Source: Acetothermia bacterium UBA3571 (GTDB taxonomy: Bacteria; Bipolaricaulota; Bipolaricaulia; Bipolaricaulales; Bipolaricaulaceae). Taken from it: a DNA stretch of 64,000 bases. The stretch is taken from the NCBI GenBank assembly GCA_002375995.1, contig DFNI01000026.1:14830-78829 (forward strand). The letters run 5' to 3'. Below, one piece after another: positions 49,383-57,460 of this stretch. The notes beneath the pieces were generated by a model. That model did not search any database, had not been told where the DNA came from, and worked only from the letters and a program-made list of their open reading frames with translations. The translations under genes and the position numbers were made by a program. The first letter of the stretch is position 1. Every line of letters starts with the position of its first letter.

Positions 49383-52300
49383 ATGTCTTCGCTGGCGCGG
49401 CATGGGGTCAAAGGCACCGCGGCGGGTCGTGGGCGGGGGAAGATCGCCCGGGACCACGGACTCCCGGGGGCCGCTCCCGAGGTCGGCGTCGCCAAAAGTA
49501 AAGACTTGACCCCAAAGCTTTTGCTTTTGGCGGCTTTGATTACCCTGCTCAGCGGATGGGTGCCGGGGCAGGCGAGCCCCCATTGCCCGGCGATCGACGT
49601 CCAGACGATCCCCGGCGGCGCCACCTTTGTGACCTGGATCCCCTCGGAGGCGGCTCCCGAGCGGGGGATCGTGGTGCGCCTCCTCTTCCCGGAGCGGCCC
49701 CGATACCCGGAGGGGACGGCCGCGGTGGTGGAGGTGCCTGGGGCGGATTCCCCGGGAGGGGTGGAGCTCCCACGCCTCCCTGGGCCCGATCCCTACCTCA
49801 CCCAGGGCCTAGTAAGGGTGCTGTTCGCCTTCCCCGGAGGCGGGAGGCCCCCGCTCCGCTCGGGCGGCACCTACGACCATCGGGGGATGAACTCCCTCCG
49901 GGCCCTGCGGGATGTGGTGCGTTTTTTGCGGGGGGAACTTTCCGACGAGAACGGCTGCCACATCTCCGACCTCCTTCCCTATCCCCTTCTGCAGGTGGGC
50001 CTGATCGGGTTCTCCAACGGAGGGAACACCGCGGTGGTGGCCCTGGGCCTCTTCGGGGAGGAGATGGAGGTGGACTGGTACGTGGGCTGGGAGAACCCCG
50101 CCGGGGTGCAATTCACCACTGTGGACCTGGGCTCGCGGGAAAGGCCCAACCCGGCCTATGTCCCGGGGTCCTGCCGGTTGACGCCCGAGGGCGTCCGGTG
50201 TGATGTGGATTACAGCCGCCTCCGCTGGGATCCGGCCGCCCGGGCCCGGGGGCCCCAGAGGACCCACGGCGCGCTCTACCACGACCTCGACGGCGACGGA
50301 CGCTACGGCCCCGGGGATTATGCTCTAGGCGCGTACACGGGCACGTTCGCGGGTCGAACGAAGCGGGTCTATTCCACCGCCGCCCTGGAAGCCGCCGTCG
50401 CCCGGGGTTTGTTCGAGCCCTGGCCGGAGGACGTGGCCACCTTGGAGGAAGCCCGCGAGTTCTGGTCCATCCGCGACATGAGCCGCTATTGCGACGAGGC
50501 CATCGCGAAACGTCCAGAACTCCGGGCCATCGTGATCGGCTCTGTGGAGGACCACGTACAGGGGACACCGGATTACCCGCACATCGTGCTGCACTACCGG
50601 GGCTGGATGGAGGCTGGGATCCGTTGGATCCGGCTCAACCCCGATGCGGCCTACGTCCAGGCGGTCTTGGGACGTTCCGTGCAGGCCGCCGACAACGACG
50701 CGAACACGCCCATAACCTATGAGAACATCGCGGGATCCCTGGAGCCGGAAACGATCCCCGATCCTATCGCCCAGGTCGCGGCCGTCCTGGAGCTTGCGGA
50801 CCGCCTCCGCTTCGACGACTGGGCACCGGACTTGGACCGGGTGCTTGCGGAGGGCCCCCAGGGGGTGCTTTCGGAGCCTCGGCCCACCGACGGGGCCGCA
50901 GGGGTCCTCCGTCTCCCCCACGCCGTGGCCCGCCTCCCCCAGGGAGGCACGTTGATCTGCGATGGGAGTTCCTCCCCGCCGGCCATGGGTGGCCCCCGCG
51001 GTGGGCGGATCCTCATCCTGAACCCCGCGGGAAGCCTCGTGTGGGAGTACTCGGCCGGGCTTAACTTCCCCCACGATGCCGAACTAGATCCCTCCGGGGA
51101 GCGGTTGCTCATCGCCGATACCGGAAACGACCGTGTGATCGAGGTGGAGATGCGTTCGGGGCGGGTGCTCTGGGACTCCAAGGGGATATCCTTTTCCGAC
51201 GGCTCTTCCCTGCACTACCCCAACGACGCCGACTACCTCCCCGATGGTGGGATCCTCATCACCGACCGGGATAACCACCGGGTGCTCGTGATCGACCGCG
51301 AGGGGAGAGTGGCGTGGCAATTCGGGGAAACAGGGGTCCCCGGGAGCGACCACCGCCACCTGCGCCGTCCCCACAACGCCGATTTGCTTCCAAATGGAAA
51401 CGTCATCATCGCCGACTCGGGAAACGACCGAGTGATCGAGGTCTCTCCCGCCGGGGAAATCGTGTGGGAGTTCTCCGGGGGGCTCTCCTGGCCCCGGGAT
51501 GCAGACCGGCTGGAGAACGGGAACACCCTGATCACGGACTCCAAGAACCACCGGGTGATCGAGGTGATCCCTGAGGGGCAGGTGATCTGGGAATTCACGG
51601 ACCTGGTGCTTCCCTACGAGGCGGATCGTCTGAAGAGCGGGAACACATTGATCGCCGACTCCGAGGGCCGGCGGGTGGTGGAGGTCTCCCCGGGAGGGGA
51701 GGTGGTATGGAGTTATCCCGGGGATCCGGGGTCCCACGCTGGGGCTCCGGAAGAGCCTGAGTGGGAATGGGCTTGGGTGCGCGATAGCGAGGACCACCGG
51801 ATCTACACGGCCTGGTGGAGGCCCCCGGGGGACGGGCCGTTCCCGGCGGTAGTGTTCGTCCCCGCCATCGGCCCAGGGGTCCCGGCGCTCCGCCATGCCG
51901 CCTTTCGGGAGCTCGCCCGGGACGGGTTCGTGGTGGCCTCGTTCAATCCCGAGGGCCGGGGCCGACCCGGGGAGGACCTGAGCGAGGGCGAGGAGACCTG
52001 TCAGGGGCCCAACCAACAGGAAGACCTCGCCGCGGTGGTGGAGTACCTGGCCTCCCTTCCCTACGTCGACCCGGGGAACATCGGTGTGGTTTCCTTCTCC
52101 GGGGGGAGCCTGTTGGCGGGACCGGCCCTGGGCCGTTGGCCCGAGCTCCCGGTAGCCTACTGGATCGACGGTGAGGGGCCCCACGACGGCTCCATCATCC
52201 TGGGGGCTCCCTGTGGCCATCCCAACACCCGGGTCGACCCCTCCCCTGAGAACACGGCTTTCTGGGAGGAGCGTGCCCCAGTTCGCTTCATCGGGAGCTT

Positions 52301-53534
52301 CCGTGGGATGTATCTCAGGGTCCAAGCGGAGGTCGACCACGCTCAAGGGGACTACCACCAGCACGCCCTGGCCATGGTGGACGCGGCCCTGGCGGGGTGT
52401 GTGCCCTGGGTCAGGGTGAACGGTGAGGACATGGGGAACCCGGTGAACGCACGCTACCCCCTGGACGACCCCTCTCGCTGGCCTAAATGGATCCCCGGGC
52501 GCCTGCAGGATCATCCTGGAGGTTGGCATGGGGTGCTCGCCCGCTACGTCCGGGAGATGGCCGCCCTCGTCGCCGCAGGCCAGGAGATCCAGGAGTTCCC
52601 CCGTTTCGCGCGCACGGGCGAGGAACCAGTGTTGGAGCCGGGGGATGACCTTTGGGAGTCGGTGGACGTCCTTTCCTGTGAGGTTATGTGGGACGACGAC
52701 GCGGGGCTTTTCCGCATGTGGTACACGGGCTTCGACGGGGAGCGCTACGCCATCGGCTACGCCGAGAGCTCGGACGGGATCCACTGGGAGAGGTACCCCG
52801 GGAACCCGGTGCTTTCCTCCACCGGGCTCGGATGGGAGCGGGAGGGGGTGGGCTTTCCCACGGTGATACGTGTGGATGGGAGATACTACATGTACTTCAC
52901 GATGCTCAAGCGCGCCCGGGCCCACCGGGACGCCGCCATCGGCCTTGCGATCTCGGACGACGGTGTACACTGGGAGCGCGTGGGGCCGGTGCTCCTTCCG
53001 GGCTCCGCAGGGGCCCGGGATTCCCGGGCGGCCGTGAGCCCCGAGGTGTTCATCTCCGGGGATGGTACCTGGCACATGCTCTACGCCGGAGGGCGGGATT
53101 TCCCCGGGGACCACGACGGCCGCTGGGCGATCCTTCACGCGGAAAGCGAGGACGGGATCCACTGGCGCGCCGATCCCGAGCCGGTGATCGTCGGGGAGCT
53201 GGTGGGCATGGAGGATGTCCTCAACCCGGAGATCCTGGTACTCCCCGACGGCCCTTATTGGCTCGCCTTCTCCGCCCGGGTGGAGCATTCCCACTTCCAC
53301 CTCTTCCTCGCCCGCTCGTGGGACTTCCTACACTGGACCCTCCTTTCGCGGGAGGAGCTGCTTGATCGGGGGTCCCGGGGGAGCTTCGACGAGAAGGCAC
53401 TCAACCATCCCGCCCTCGTCCTTCGCGGCGACAAGCTCTTCCTCTTCTACACGGGCTACAACCGGCGGAACCGTCGGGCCATTGGGTTGGCCACTGCCTA
53501 CGACGGGATCTACCTGTGGAGGATAGGCCGATGA
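49383..53534 (+). CDS. Giant secreted chimera: hydrolase, NHL-type propeller, hydrolase, five-bladed-type propeller
   Basis: A 1383-residue exported protein. Order: signal region with hydrophobic core at residues 45-64; alpha/beta hydrolase-like domain (65-490) with LIGFSNGGN, Ser211; NHL/arylsulfotransferase-type propeller (500-780) with repeats PHDAELDPSGERLLIADTGN, PNDADYLPDGGILITDRDNH, PHNADLLPNGNVIIADSGN, RDADRLENGNTLITDSKNH; a second alpha/beta hydrolase (785-1070) with GVVSFSGGS, Ser906; and a C-terminal GH43/GH32/GH130-like propeller (1072-1383) with FRMWYTGFDG, YAESSDGIHWERYP, AISDDGVHWERV, AESEDGIHWRADP. ATG 49383 follows AAAGGAGG at 49371-49378. The signal peptide is interrupted by the palindromic insert at 49403-49514. 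The C-terminus YDGIYLWRIGR nearly repeats that of the 55711 gene. Confidence 0.85.
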   Translation: MSSLARHGVKGTAAGRGRGKIARDHGLPGAAPEVGVAKSKDLTPKLLLLAALITLLSGWVPGQASPHCPAIDVQTIPGGATFVTWIPSEAAPERGIVVRLLFPERPRYPEGTAAVVEVPGADSPGGVELPRLPGPDPYLTQGLVRVLFAFPGGGRPPLRSGGTYDHRGMNSLRALRDVVRFLRGELSDENGCHISDLLPYPLLQVGLIGFSNGGNTAVVALGLFGEEMEVDWYVGWENPAGVQFTTVDLGSRERPNPAYVPGSCRLTPEGVRCDVDYSRLRWDPAARARGPQRTHGALYHDLDGDGRYGPGDYALGAYTGTFAGRTKRVYSTAALEAAVARGLFEPWPEDVATLEEAREFWSIRDMSRYCDEAIAKRPELRAIVIGSVEDHVQGTPDYPHIVLHYRGWMEAGIRWIRLNPDAAYVQAVLGRSVQAADNDANTPITYENIAGSLEPETIPDPIAQVAAVLELADRLRFDDWAPDLDRVLAEGPQGVLSEPRPTDGAAGVLRLPHAVARLPQGGTLICDGSSSPPAMGGPRGGRILILNPAGSLVWEYSAGLNFPHDAELDPSGERLLIADTGNDRVIEVEMRSGRVLWDSKGISFSDGSSLHYPNDADYLPDGGILITDRDNHRVLVIDREGRVAWQFGETGVPGSDHRHLRRPHNADLLPNGNVIIADSGNDRVIEVSPAGEIVWEFSGGLSWPRDADRLENGNTLITDSKNHRVIEVIPEGQVIWEFTDLVLPYEADRLKSGNTLIADSEGRRVVEVSPGGEVVWSYPGDPGSHAGAPEEPEWEWAWVRDSEDHRIYTAWWRPPGDGPFPAVVFVPAIGPGVPALRHAAFRELARDGFVVASFNPEGRGRPGEDLSEGEETCQGPNQQEDLAAVVEYLASLPYVDPGNIGVVSFSGGSLLAGPALGRWPELPVAYWIDGEGPHDGSIILGAPCGHPNTRVDPSPENTAFWEERAPVRFIGSFRGMYLRVQAEVDHAQGDYHQHALAMVDAALAGCVPWVRVNGEDMGNPVNARYPLDDPSRWPKWIPGRLQDHPGGWHGVLARYVREMAALVAAGQEIQEFPRFARTGEEPVLEPGDDLWESVDVLSCEVMWDDDAGLFRMWYTGFDGERYAIGYAESSDGIHWERYPGNPVLSSTGLGWEREGVGFPTVIRVDGRYYMYFTMLKRARAHRDAAIGLAISDDGVHWERVGPVLLPGSAGARDSRAAVSPEVFISGDGTWHMLYAGGRDFPGDHDGRWAILHAESEDGIHWRADPEPVIVGELVGMEDVLNPEILVLPDGPYWLAFSARVEHSHFHLFLARSWDFLHWTLLSREELLDRGSRGSFDEKALNHPALVLRGDKLFLFYTGYNRRNRRAIGLATAYDGIYLWRIGR
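49403..49514. mobile_element. 111-112 bp palindrome-ended insert within a signal peptide (MITE/REP-like)
   Basis: Perfect 9-bp terminal inverted repeats TGGGGTCAA (49403-49411) and TTGACCCCA (49506-49514) bound a GC-rich segment with an internal CCCGGG-N10-CCCGGG hairpin (49447-49468). Removing 111 bases restores a textbook signal peptide: MSSLARQ joined to KLLLLAALITLLSGWVPGQA. The insert therefore adds 37 codons without breaking the frame. No transposase is encoded. Ends of this type recall sequences flanking IS200-like/REP-associated transposases, but that is memory, not a search. Confidence 0.55.
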
Positions 53535-53565
53535 AGTTTTTCGGCCCCCGTTAAGGAGGTGGAAG

Positions 53566-54621
53566 ATGTGGCGGTTGGTGATCGCGGGATTAACGGTGGG
53601 GATGGTGCCGGAGATCTTATTTGCTAAGAGACTTCACTTTCAACGAGATGGGTTCACCCTCCCCAATGACCTCCAGGGTCTGGGCCTCGCGTGGGCTCCC
53701 GATGGGGAGGATCTCGTCGTCCTGGGTATCGGCCGGGGTGGGATAGGAGTGGCCGAGCTACGATCGGTGGGCGGGCGAAGGCACTGGCGCGTTTCAGGTT
53801 TCCCGCTTTGGGTGCCGTCCTGGCGCCACGCTGCCTTCTCGCCGGATGGGGAGGCCGTTGCCGTGGGGGCCACCGACAGCCTGCGTTTCATCGCGGCCTT
53901 CAGCGGGATGGAGATCGCGCGCCCTCCTATGGAGGAGGAGATCGTTTGGCTCGGATATCTGGAGCATGGCCGTCTCGCGGTCGTCGTAGTTCAAGGCGAA
54001 ACTTTACACATCGAGCTGCGGGATGGCACCGGGGGTCTCGTTTCGCGAGAAGGCATCTCCCCCTGGCGTCTTCCCCCGCACCATCTCACCGGGCAGTTCT
54101 CCCTCTCCCCCGACGGCCGTTACCTCCTTTATCCCGGCGGGGAGCGTGCCCTTCGGCACGGCTTTTGGATCGTGAACCTCCTCCGTCGGGACACCGGGGA
54201 GAGGTTGAGCTGGGACCTCACGGAGCACTTGCCTTGGCTGGGAGAGGCGGGCTACATCGAGGCCCTGGCCCTCCGGCCGGACGGCGGGGAGATCGCCGTG
54301 GCCCTGACGTTGCGGGAGCCCGGGCGCCCGGATCTCTTCCTCCTGGACGTGGCCTCTGGGAAGATAAAGGGTGTCCGCCTTCCCGGGGACGCGGAGAGCT
54401 TTTCTGTGAACGCCTTGGCCTACAGTCCCGACGGGAAACGGTTGGCAGCCGCTTCCGCCAAGTGGCTCTGCGTTATCCAAGGGGAGGAAGTCCAGGCTTC
54501 ATGGGATGTCTCCGGGATCTTGGACATGGCCCTCTCCCCGGACGGGGGAACACCTCGCCGCCATCACTGCGGATGCGGTCCTCGTCTTCCGTCTGGGGCC
54601 ATGACTTCCGTTGCGAACTAG
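53566..54621 (+). CDS. Secreted beta-propeller protein 5 (paralogue family), C-terminus frameshifted
   Basis: A 351-residue product; signal peptide WRLVIAGLTVGMVPEILFA. It is one of the four close paralogues: LPNDLQGLGLAWAPDGEDLV, RRHWRVSGFPLWVPSWRHAA, FSPDGEAVAVGATDSLRF, LALRPDGGEIAVALTLREPG. The last 22 residues as written (from TPRRHHCGCG) are out of family. If the GGGGG at 54544-54548 is read with four G, the frame continues SPDGEHLAAITADAVLVFRL and stops at 54602-54604, a normal closing blade. AAGGAGGTGG precedes the ATG. Confidence 0.8.
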   Translation: MWRLVIAGLTVGMVPEILFAKRLHFQRDGFTLPNDLQGLGLAWAPDGEDLVVLGIGRGGIGVAELRSVGGRRHWRVSGFPLWVPSWRHAAFSPDGEAVAVGATDSLRFIAAFSGMEIARPPMEEEIVWLGYLEHGRLAVVVVQGETLHIELRDGTGGLVSREGISPWRLPPHHLTGQFSLSPDGRYLLYPGGERALRHGFWIVNLLRRDTGERLSWDLTEHLPWLGEAGYIEALALRPDGGEIAVALTLREPGRPDLFLLDVASGKIKGVRLPGDAESFSVNALAYSPDGKRLAAASAKWLCVIQGEEVQASWDVSGILDMALSPDGGTPRRHHCGCGPRLPSGAMTSVAN

Positions 54622-54630
54622 GAGGCAAGG

Positions 54631-55707
54631 ATGAAGAAAAAAATCCTCCTGGGGCTTGCCGCCGGGGCGGCCGCCGCCGTGGGAATTCTGTTCGCCTTGG
54701 GTGTGTTTTCCTCAGCGGACCAGTTCTTGCTCCCCGAGGGAGCGAGCGGCGCTGGGATCGTGTGGACCCCGGACGGCAAAGGCCTCCTGATCTTTTACCG
54801 GGGCGACAGTGGGGACGGGGTAGAGCTCCGCCTCCTGCCCCGGTGGCGAGTGCGCTGGCGGGTGGAAGACTTGGATCTTCCCGACATTCCATTCGAGTTC
54901 CAAAACCGCTTCGCCGCCTTCTCCCCCCAAGGGGATCTGGTGGTGGTCGGGGAGACGAACGCGATCCGGATCCTCGACCTCGGCACCGGGAAGGAGCTCT
55001 CCCGCTGGCCGTTGGATGGGGAGGCCTTTTACCTGTGCACCACCGCTTCGGGAAACTTCGTCGGTCTGGTTTACAAGGAGGAGACGCTATACCTGGAGCG
55101 GCGGAGCTGGGAGGGGGAACTCCTCTCCCGCGAAGAGATCCCCCACGTCAGGAACAGCCACGCCGCCCTTTCCCCCAACGGACGCTTCCTTGCCTACGCG
55201 GGCAGCGCGTACGAGATAGGTGGGACCAGCGTGGTGAACCTCTGGGACCTAGAGACGGGGACGGAGCGGAGTTGGAACCTGGAGGATTTCTTGCCGGGGC
55301 TGCGGGAGTGGGGCACCGTGACCGGGGTCGCCCCGCGGCCGGATGGAGGGGAGATCGCCATTGCCCTCGGGTCGTACGAAGTCGGCCATCCCTTCCTTTT
55401 GAGCTTGGACACCGGTTCCGGCTCACTAACCGAGCTACCCCCTCCTAATGTCCCCTTGGACATATCGGGGGAAAGGATCTGGTTCTCCCCCCTAGCCTAT
55501 AGTCCCGATGGGATGCGGCTCGCGGTGTCGCCTGGCCTACGGATGGTCTGCGTGGTGGACTCGGGGGAAACCCGGGTGCTGTGGGAGGACGGGGCGGTGG
55601 CCCTGACCTTCTCCCCGGACGGCCAATACCTCGCGTTCGCGGCCGGCCGGAAGATCGTGGTCCTCCCGGTGGCGGATGGAAAACGCGGCTATCGGTCAAG
55701 GGGGTAG
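54631..55707 (+). CDS. Beta-propeller protein 6 with N-terminal membrane anchor (paralogue family)
   Basis: A 358-residue protein with KKKILLGLAAGAAAAVGILF as signal or anchor. Family blades: LPEGASGAGIVWTPDGKGLL, RVRWRVEDLDLPD, FSPQGDLVVVGETNAIRILD, SPNGRFLAYAG, APRPDGGEIAIALGSYEVGH, YSPDGMRLAVSPGL, FSPDGQYLAFAAGRKIVVLP. GGAGG precedes the ATG. It lies ten bases after the written end of propeller 5 and three bases before propeller 7. Confidence 0.8.
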   Translation: MKKKILLGLAAGAAAAVGILFALGVFSSADQFLLPEGASGAGIVWTPDGKGLLIFYRGDSGDGVELRLLPRWRVRWRVEDLDLPDIPFEFQNRFAAFSPQGDLVVVGETNAIRILDLGTGKELSRWPLDGEAFYLCTTASGNFVGLVYKEETLYLERRSWEGELLSREEIPHVRNSHAALSPNGRFLAYAGSAYEIGGTSVVNLWDLETGTERSWNLEDFLPGLREWGTVTGVAPRPDGGEIAIALGSYEVGHPFLLSLDTGSGSLTELPPPNVPLDISGERIWFSPLAYSPDGMRLAVSPGLRMVCVVDSGETRVLWEDGAVALTFSPDGQYLAFAAGRKIVVLPVADGKRGYRSRG

Positions 55708-55710
55708 GAG

Positions 55711-57162
55711 ATGAACTCCAGAAAAGCCTTCGTTTCGGTGGCGAAAGGGCTGGGGTTGGTATCGGTGCTTTTCCTGCTCGTCGCCACGGCCCTTCATCCC
55801 TCCAGGCCGCTTCAGCTGGCCTCGCTGGGGACGGCCACAGGCTGCCTCGCTTTGCTTGCGGCCCGTTTGGCTGCAAAGCGTCAGAGGATGTCGCGTTGGG
55901 TCGGCGGGTTTAGCCTGCTTCTCGTGGGGGCCTCGATCTGGTGGATTATCTGGGTCCCCCACCTATTTCTTCCGGTTCCCTTACAGGTGGCCTCCCGCAC
56001 CTTGGGCGTGGGGGGTGGGCTCATCGCCGCGGCGGGGCTCTACCGTTTCCTTCCCAAGAGGTTGAAGGTGCTTGGGTGGCTGTTCCCGGCGCTGCTTTTG
56101 GCCCTCACCTTCGTCCTTCCCTGTGGGCCCGAAAGGTGGGACCTCGGGCCGTGGACGCCGGATGAAGTCCAGTTCACCCCGCACGGAAAGCTCTTGGTGC
56201 GGACCGAGGAGGGTCCGGTCCTTCTTTACGACTTCCCCTCCGGCACCGTGGAAGCGGTGTTAGCAAGCAGCGCCCCCTCAGTGGGGGGCCCTCCCACCTT
56301 CGGGACCACCCTCCCGGGGTGGACCTTCGGGCTGGCGGCACTGGAGTCCGAGGGCAGGGTGCGTGTCCAGACATTCCCCCCAGCTGCGGGATGGCCGGAG
56401 AGCGGACACGAATATGCGATCCAAACCGGCCCAACGCCGATCGCCATCACCTCGGGCCCGAAAAGCACCTTTCTCGCCGTATATCAAACCCTCGAGGGGA
56501 AGGCTTGGGTGGAGCTGAAGGATTTGTATTGGAATACAGTGTCCGGCCCGATCGAACTTCCGGGTTTCTTGGGCGCCGTACTCGAGGGACCTTGGAAGCG
56601 CGCACTTTCGGATCTGTTGGGGGCGATCGCGATTCCAGCCGACGCACGGACGAAACTCGCCTATTTGGGCATAAGCACGAAAGGGCTCGACGTGCGGGTG
56701 GTGGACCTCGCCACCGGGGAGAGCCGCATAATCGACATCTCCCAGGAGCTGGTGGAAGCCGGCGGAGGGGAAAAAAGCTACGTCGGCACCATCGCCTTCT
56801 CCCCCGACGGTGAGGTGCTCGCCCTGGGGCTTTCCTGGAAAGGGGAAGCCATGCCCCCGGGGTTGGTATGGCTGGTGGACCTGGAGGGCCGGGTGCTCGC
56901 CCGGTTCCTTGCCCCCACGCAGGAGGAGTTGGAGGGCGACCCCTACATTTCGGAGCTGGCCTTTTCCCCGGATGGCAAGATGATCGCGGCCCAGATCGGC
57001 TACATAGTCTCCCGGCTCAGCGTGATCCAGGTGGACTCGGGAGCGGTGCAGGACCTCCCGCTGGGCGACCGGGGCTTCGGGGAGATCGCTTTCTCCCAGG
57101 ACGGGGAGTACCTCGTGGCCGCCGCTTACGATGGGATCTACCGGTGGCGGATCGGACGCTGA
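55711..57162 (+). CDS. Polytopic membrane protein with C-terminal beta-propeller (propeller 7)
   Basis: A 483-residue protein. Residues 10-140 hold about five membrane helices (GLVSVLFLLVATAL; LASLGTATGCLALLAARLAA; FSLLLVGASIWWIIWV; LGVGGGLIAAAGLYRFL; VLGWLFPALLLALTFVLP). The rest is an extracytoplasmic propeller: TIAFSPDGEVLALGLS, LAFSPDGKMIAAQIG, IAFSQDGEYLVAAAYDGIYR. It would be the membrane platform of the set. Its ending YDGIYRWRIGR nearly matches the end of the 1383-residue chimera. It is the last gene of the run; no terminator is evident behind it. Confidence 0.8.
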   Translation: MNSRKAFVSVAKGLGLVSVLFLLVATALHPSRPLQLASLGTATGCLALLAARLAAKRQRMSRWVGGFSLLLVGASIWWIIWVPHLFLPVPLQVASRTLGVGGGLIAAAGLYRFLPKRLKVLGWLFPALLLALTFVLPCGPERWDLGPWTPDEVQFTPHGKLLVRTEEGPVLLYDFPSGTVEAVLASSAPSVGGPPTFGTTLPGWTFGLAALESEGRVRVQTFPPAAGWPESGHEYAIQTGPTPIAITSGPKSTFLAVYQTLEGKAWVELKDLYWNTVSGPIELPGFLGAVLEGPWKRALSDLLGAIAIPADARTKLAYLGISTKGLDVRVVDLATGESRIIDISQELVEAGGGEKSYVGTIAFSPDGEVLALGLSWKGEAMPPGLVWLVDLEGRVLARFLAPTQEELEGDPYISELAFSPDGKMIAAQIGYIVSRLSVIQVDSGAVQDLPLGDRGFGEIAFSQDGEYLVAAAYDGIYRWRIGR

Positions 57163-57460
57163 ACTTTAAGGACGCGGCGAGACATCGGCCACGGGGTCGG
57201 TATTCGGGATCCCTTTTCCGGATGGCGTCCATCAGGAAGGGCTCGTTTCCGCCAGGCTGGCCCTAGAAGGTGCTGAGCAGATGGCCCTTTCACGAATCCT
57301 CGAGCTCACTGTAGATACATCTTTCCCAGATCAAATCAGGCGTTTTATTCCCACGTGGTAGACTCCGTTTCCCCTTCAAGGCCCGACTTGTCAGTGATCC
57401 TCCACGTCAGTTGTCTTTTCCCGCTTCACCTTCCCAGGTTCGCGATCGGTCTCGGTTTTT
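57163..57460. other. Intergenic region between the propeller run and the M20 gene
   Basis: A 298-base gap between convergent genes. I see no gene, RNA or clear terminator hairpin; a T-rich stretch GGTTTTTTC lies near 57452-57461 without a stem. A partly duplicated or degraded remnant cannot be excluded. Confidence 0.4.

Noticed and set aside
51084..53300. 738-codon antisense frame over the large chimera
   Set aside because: The sense frame has clear hydrolase and propeller motifs; the antisense frame is a codon-bias shadow.
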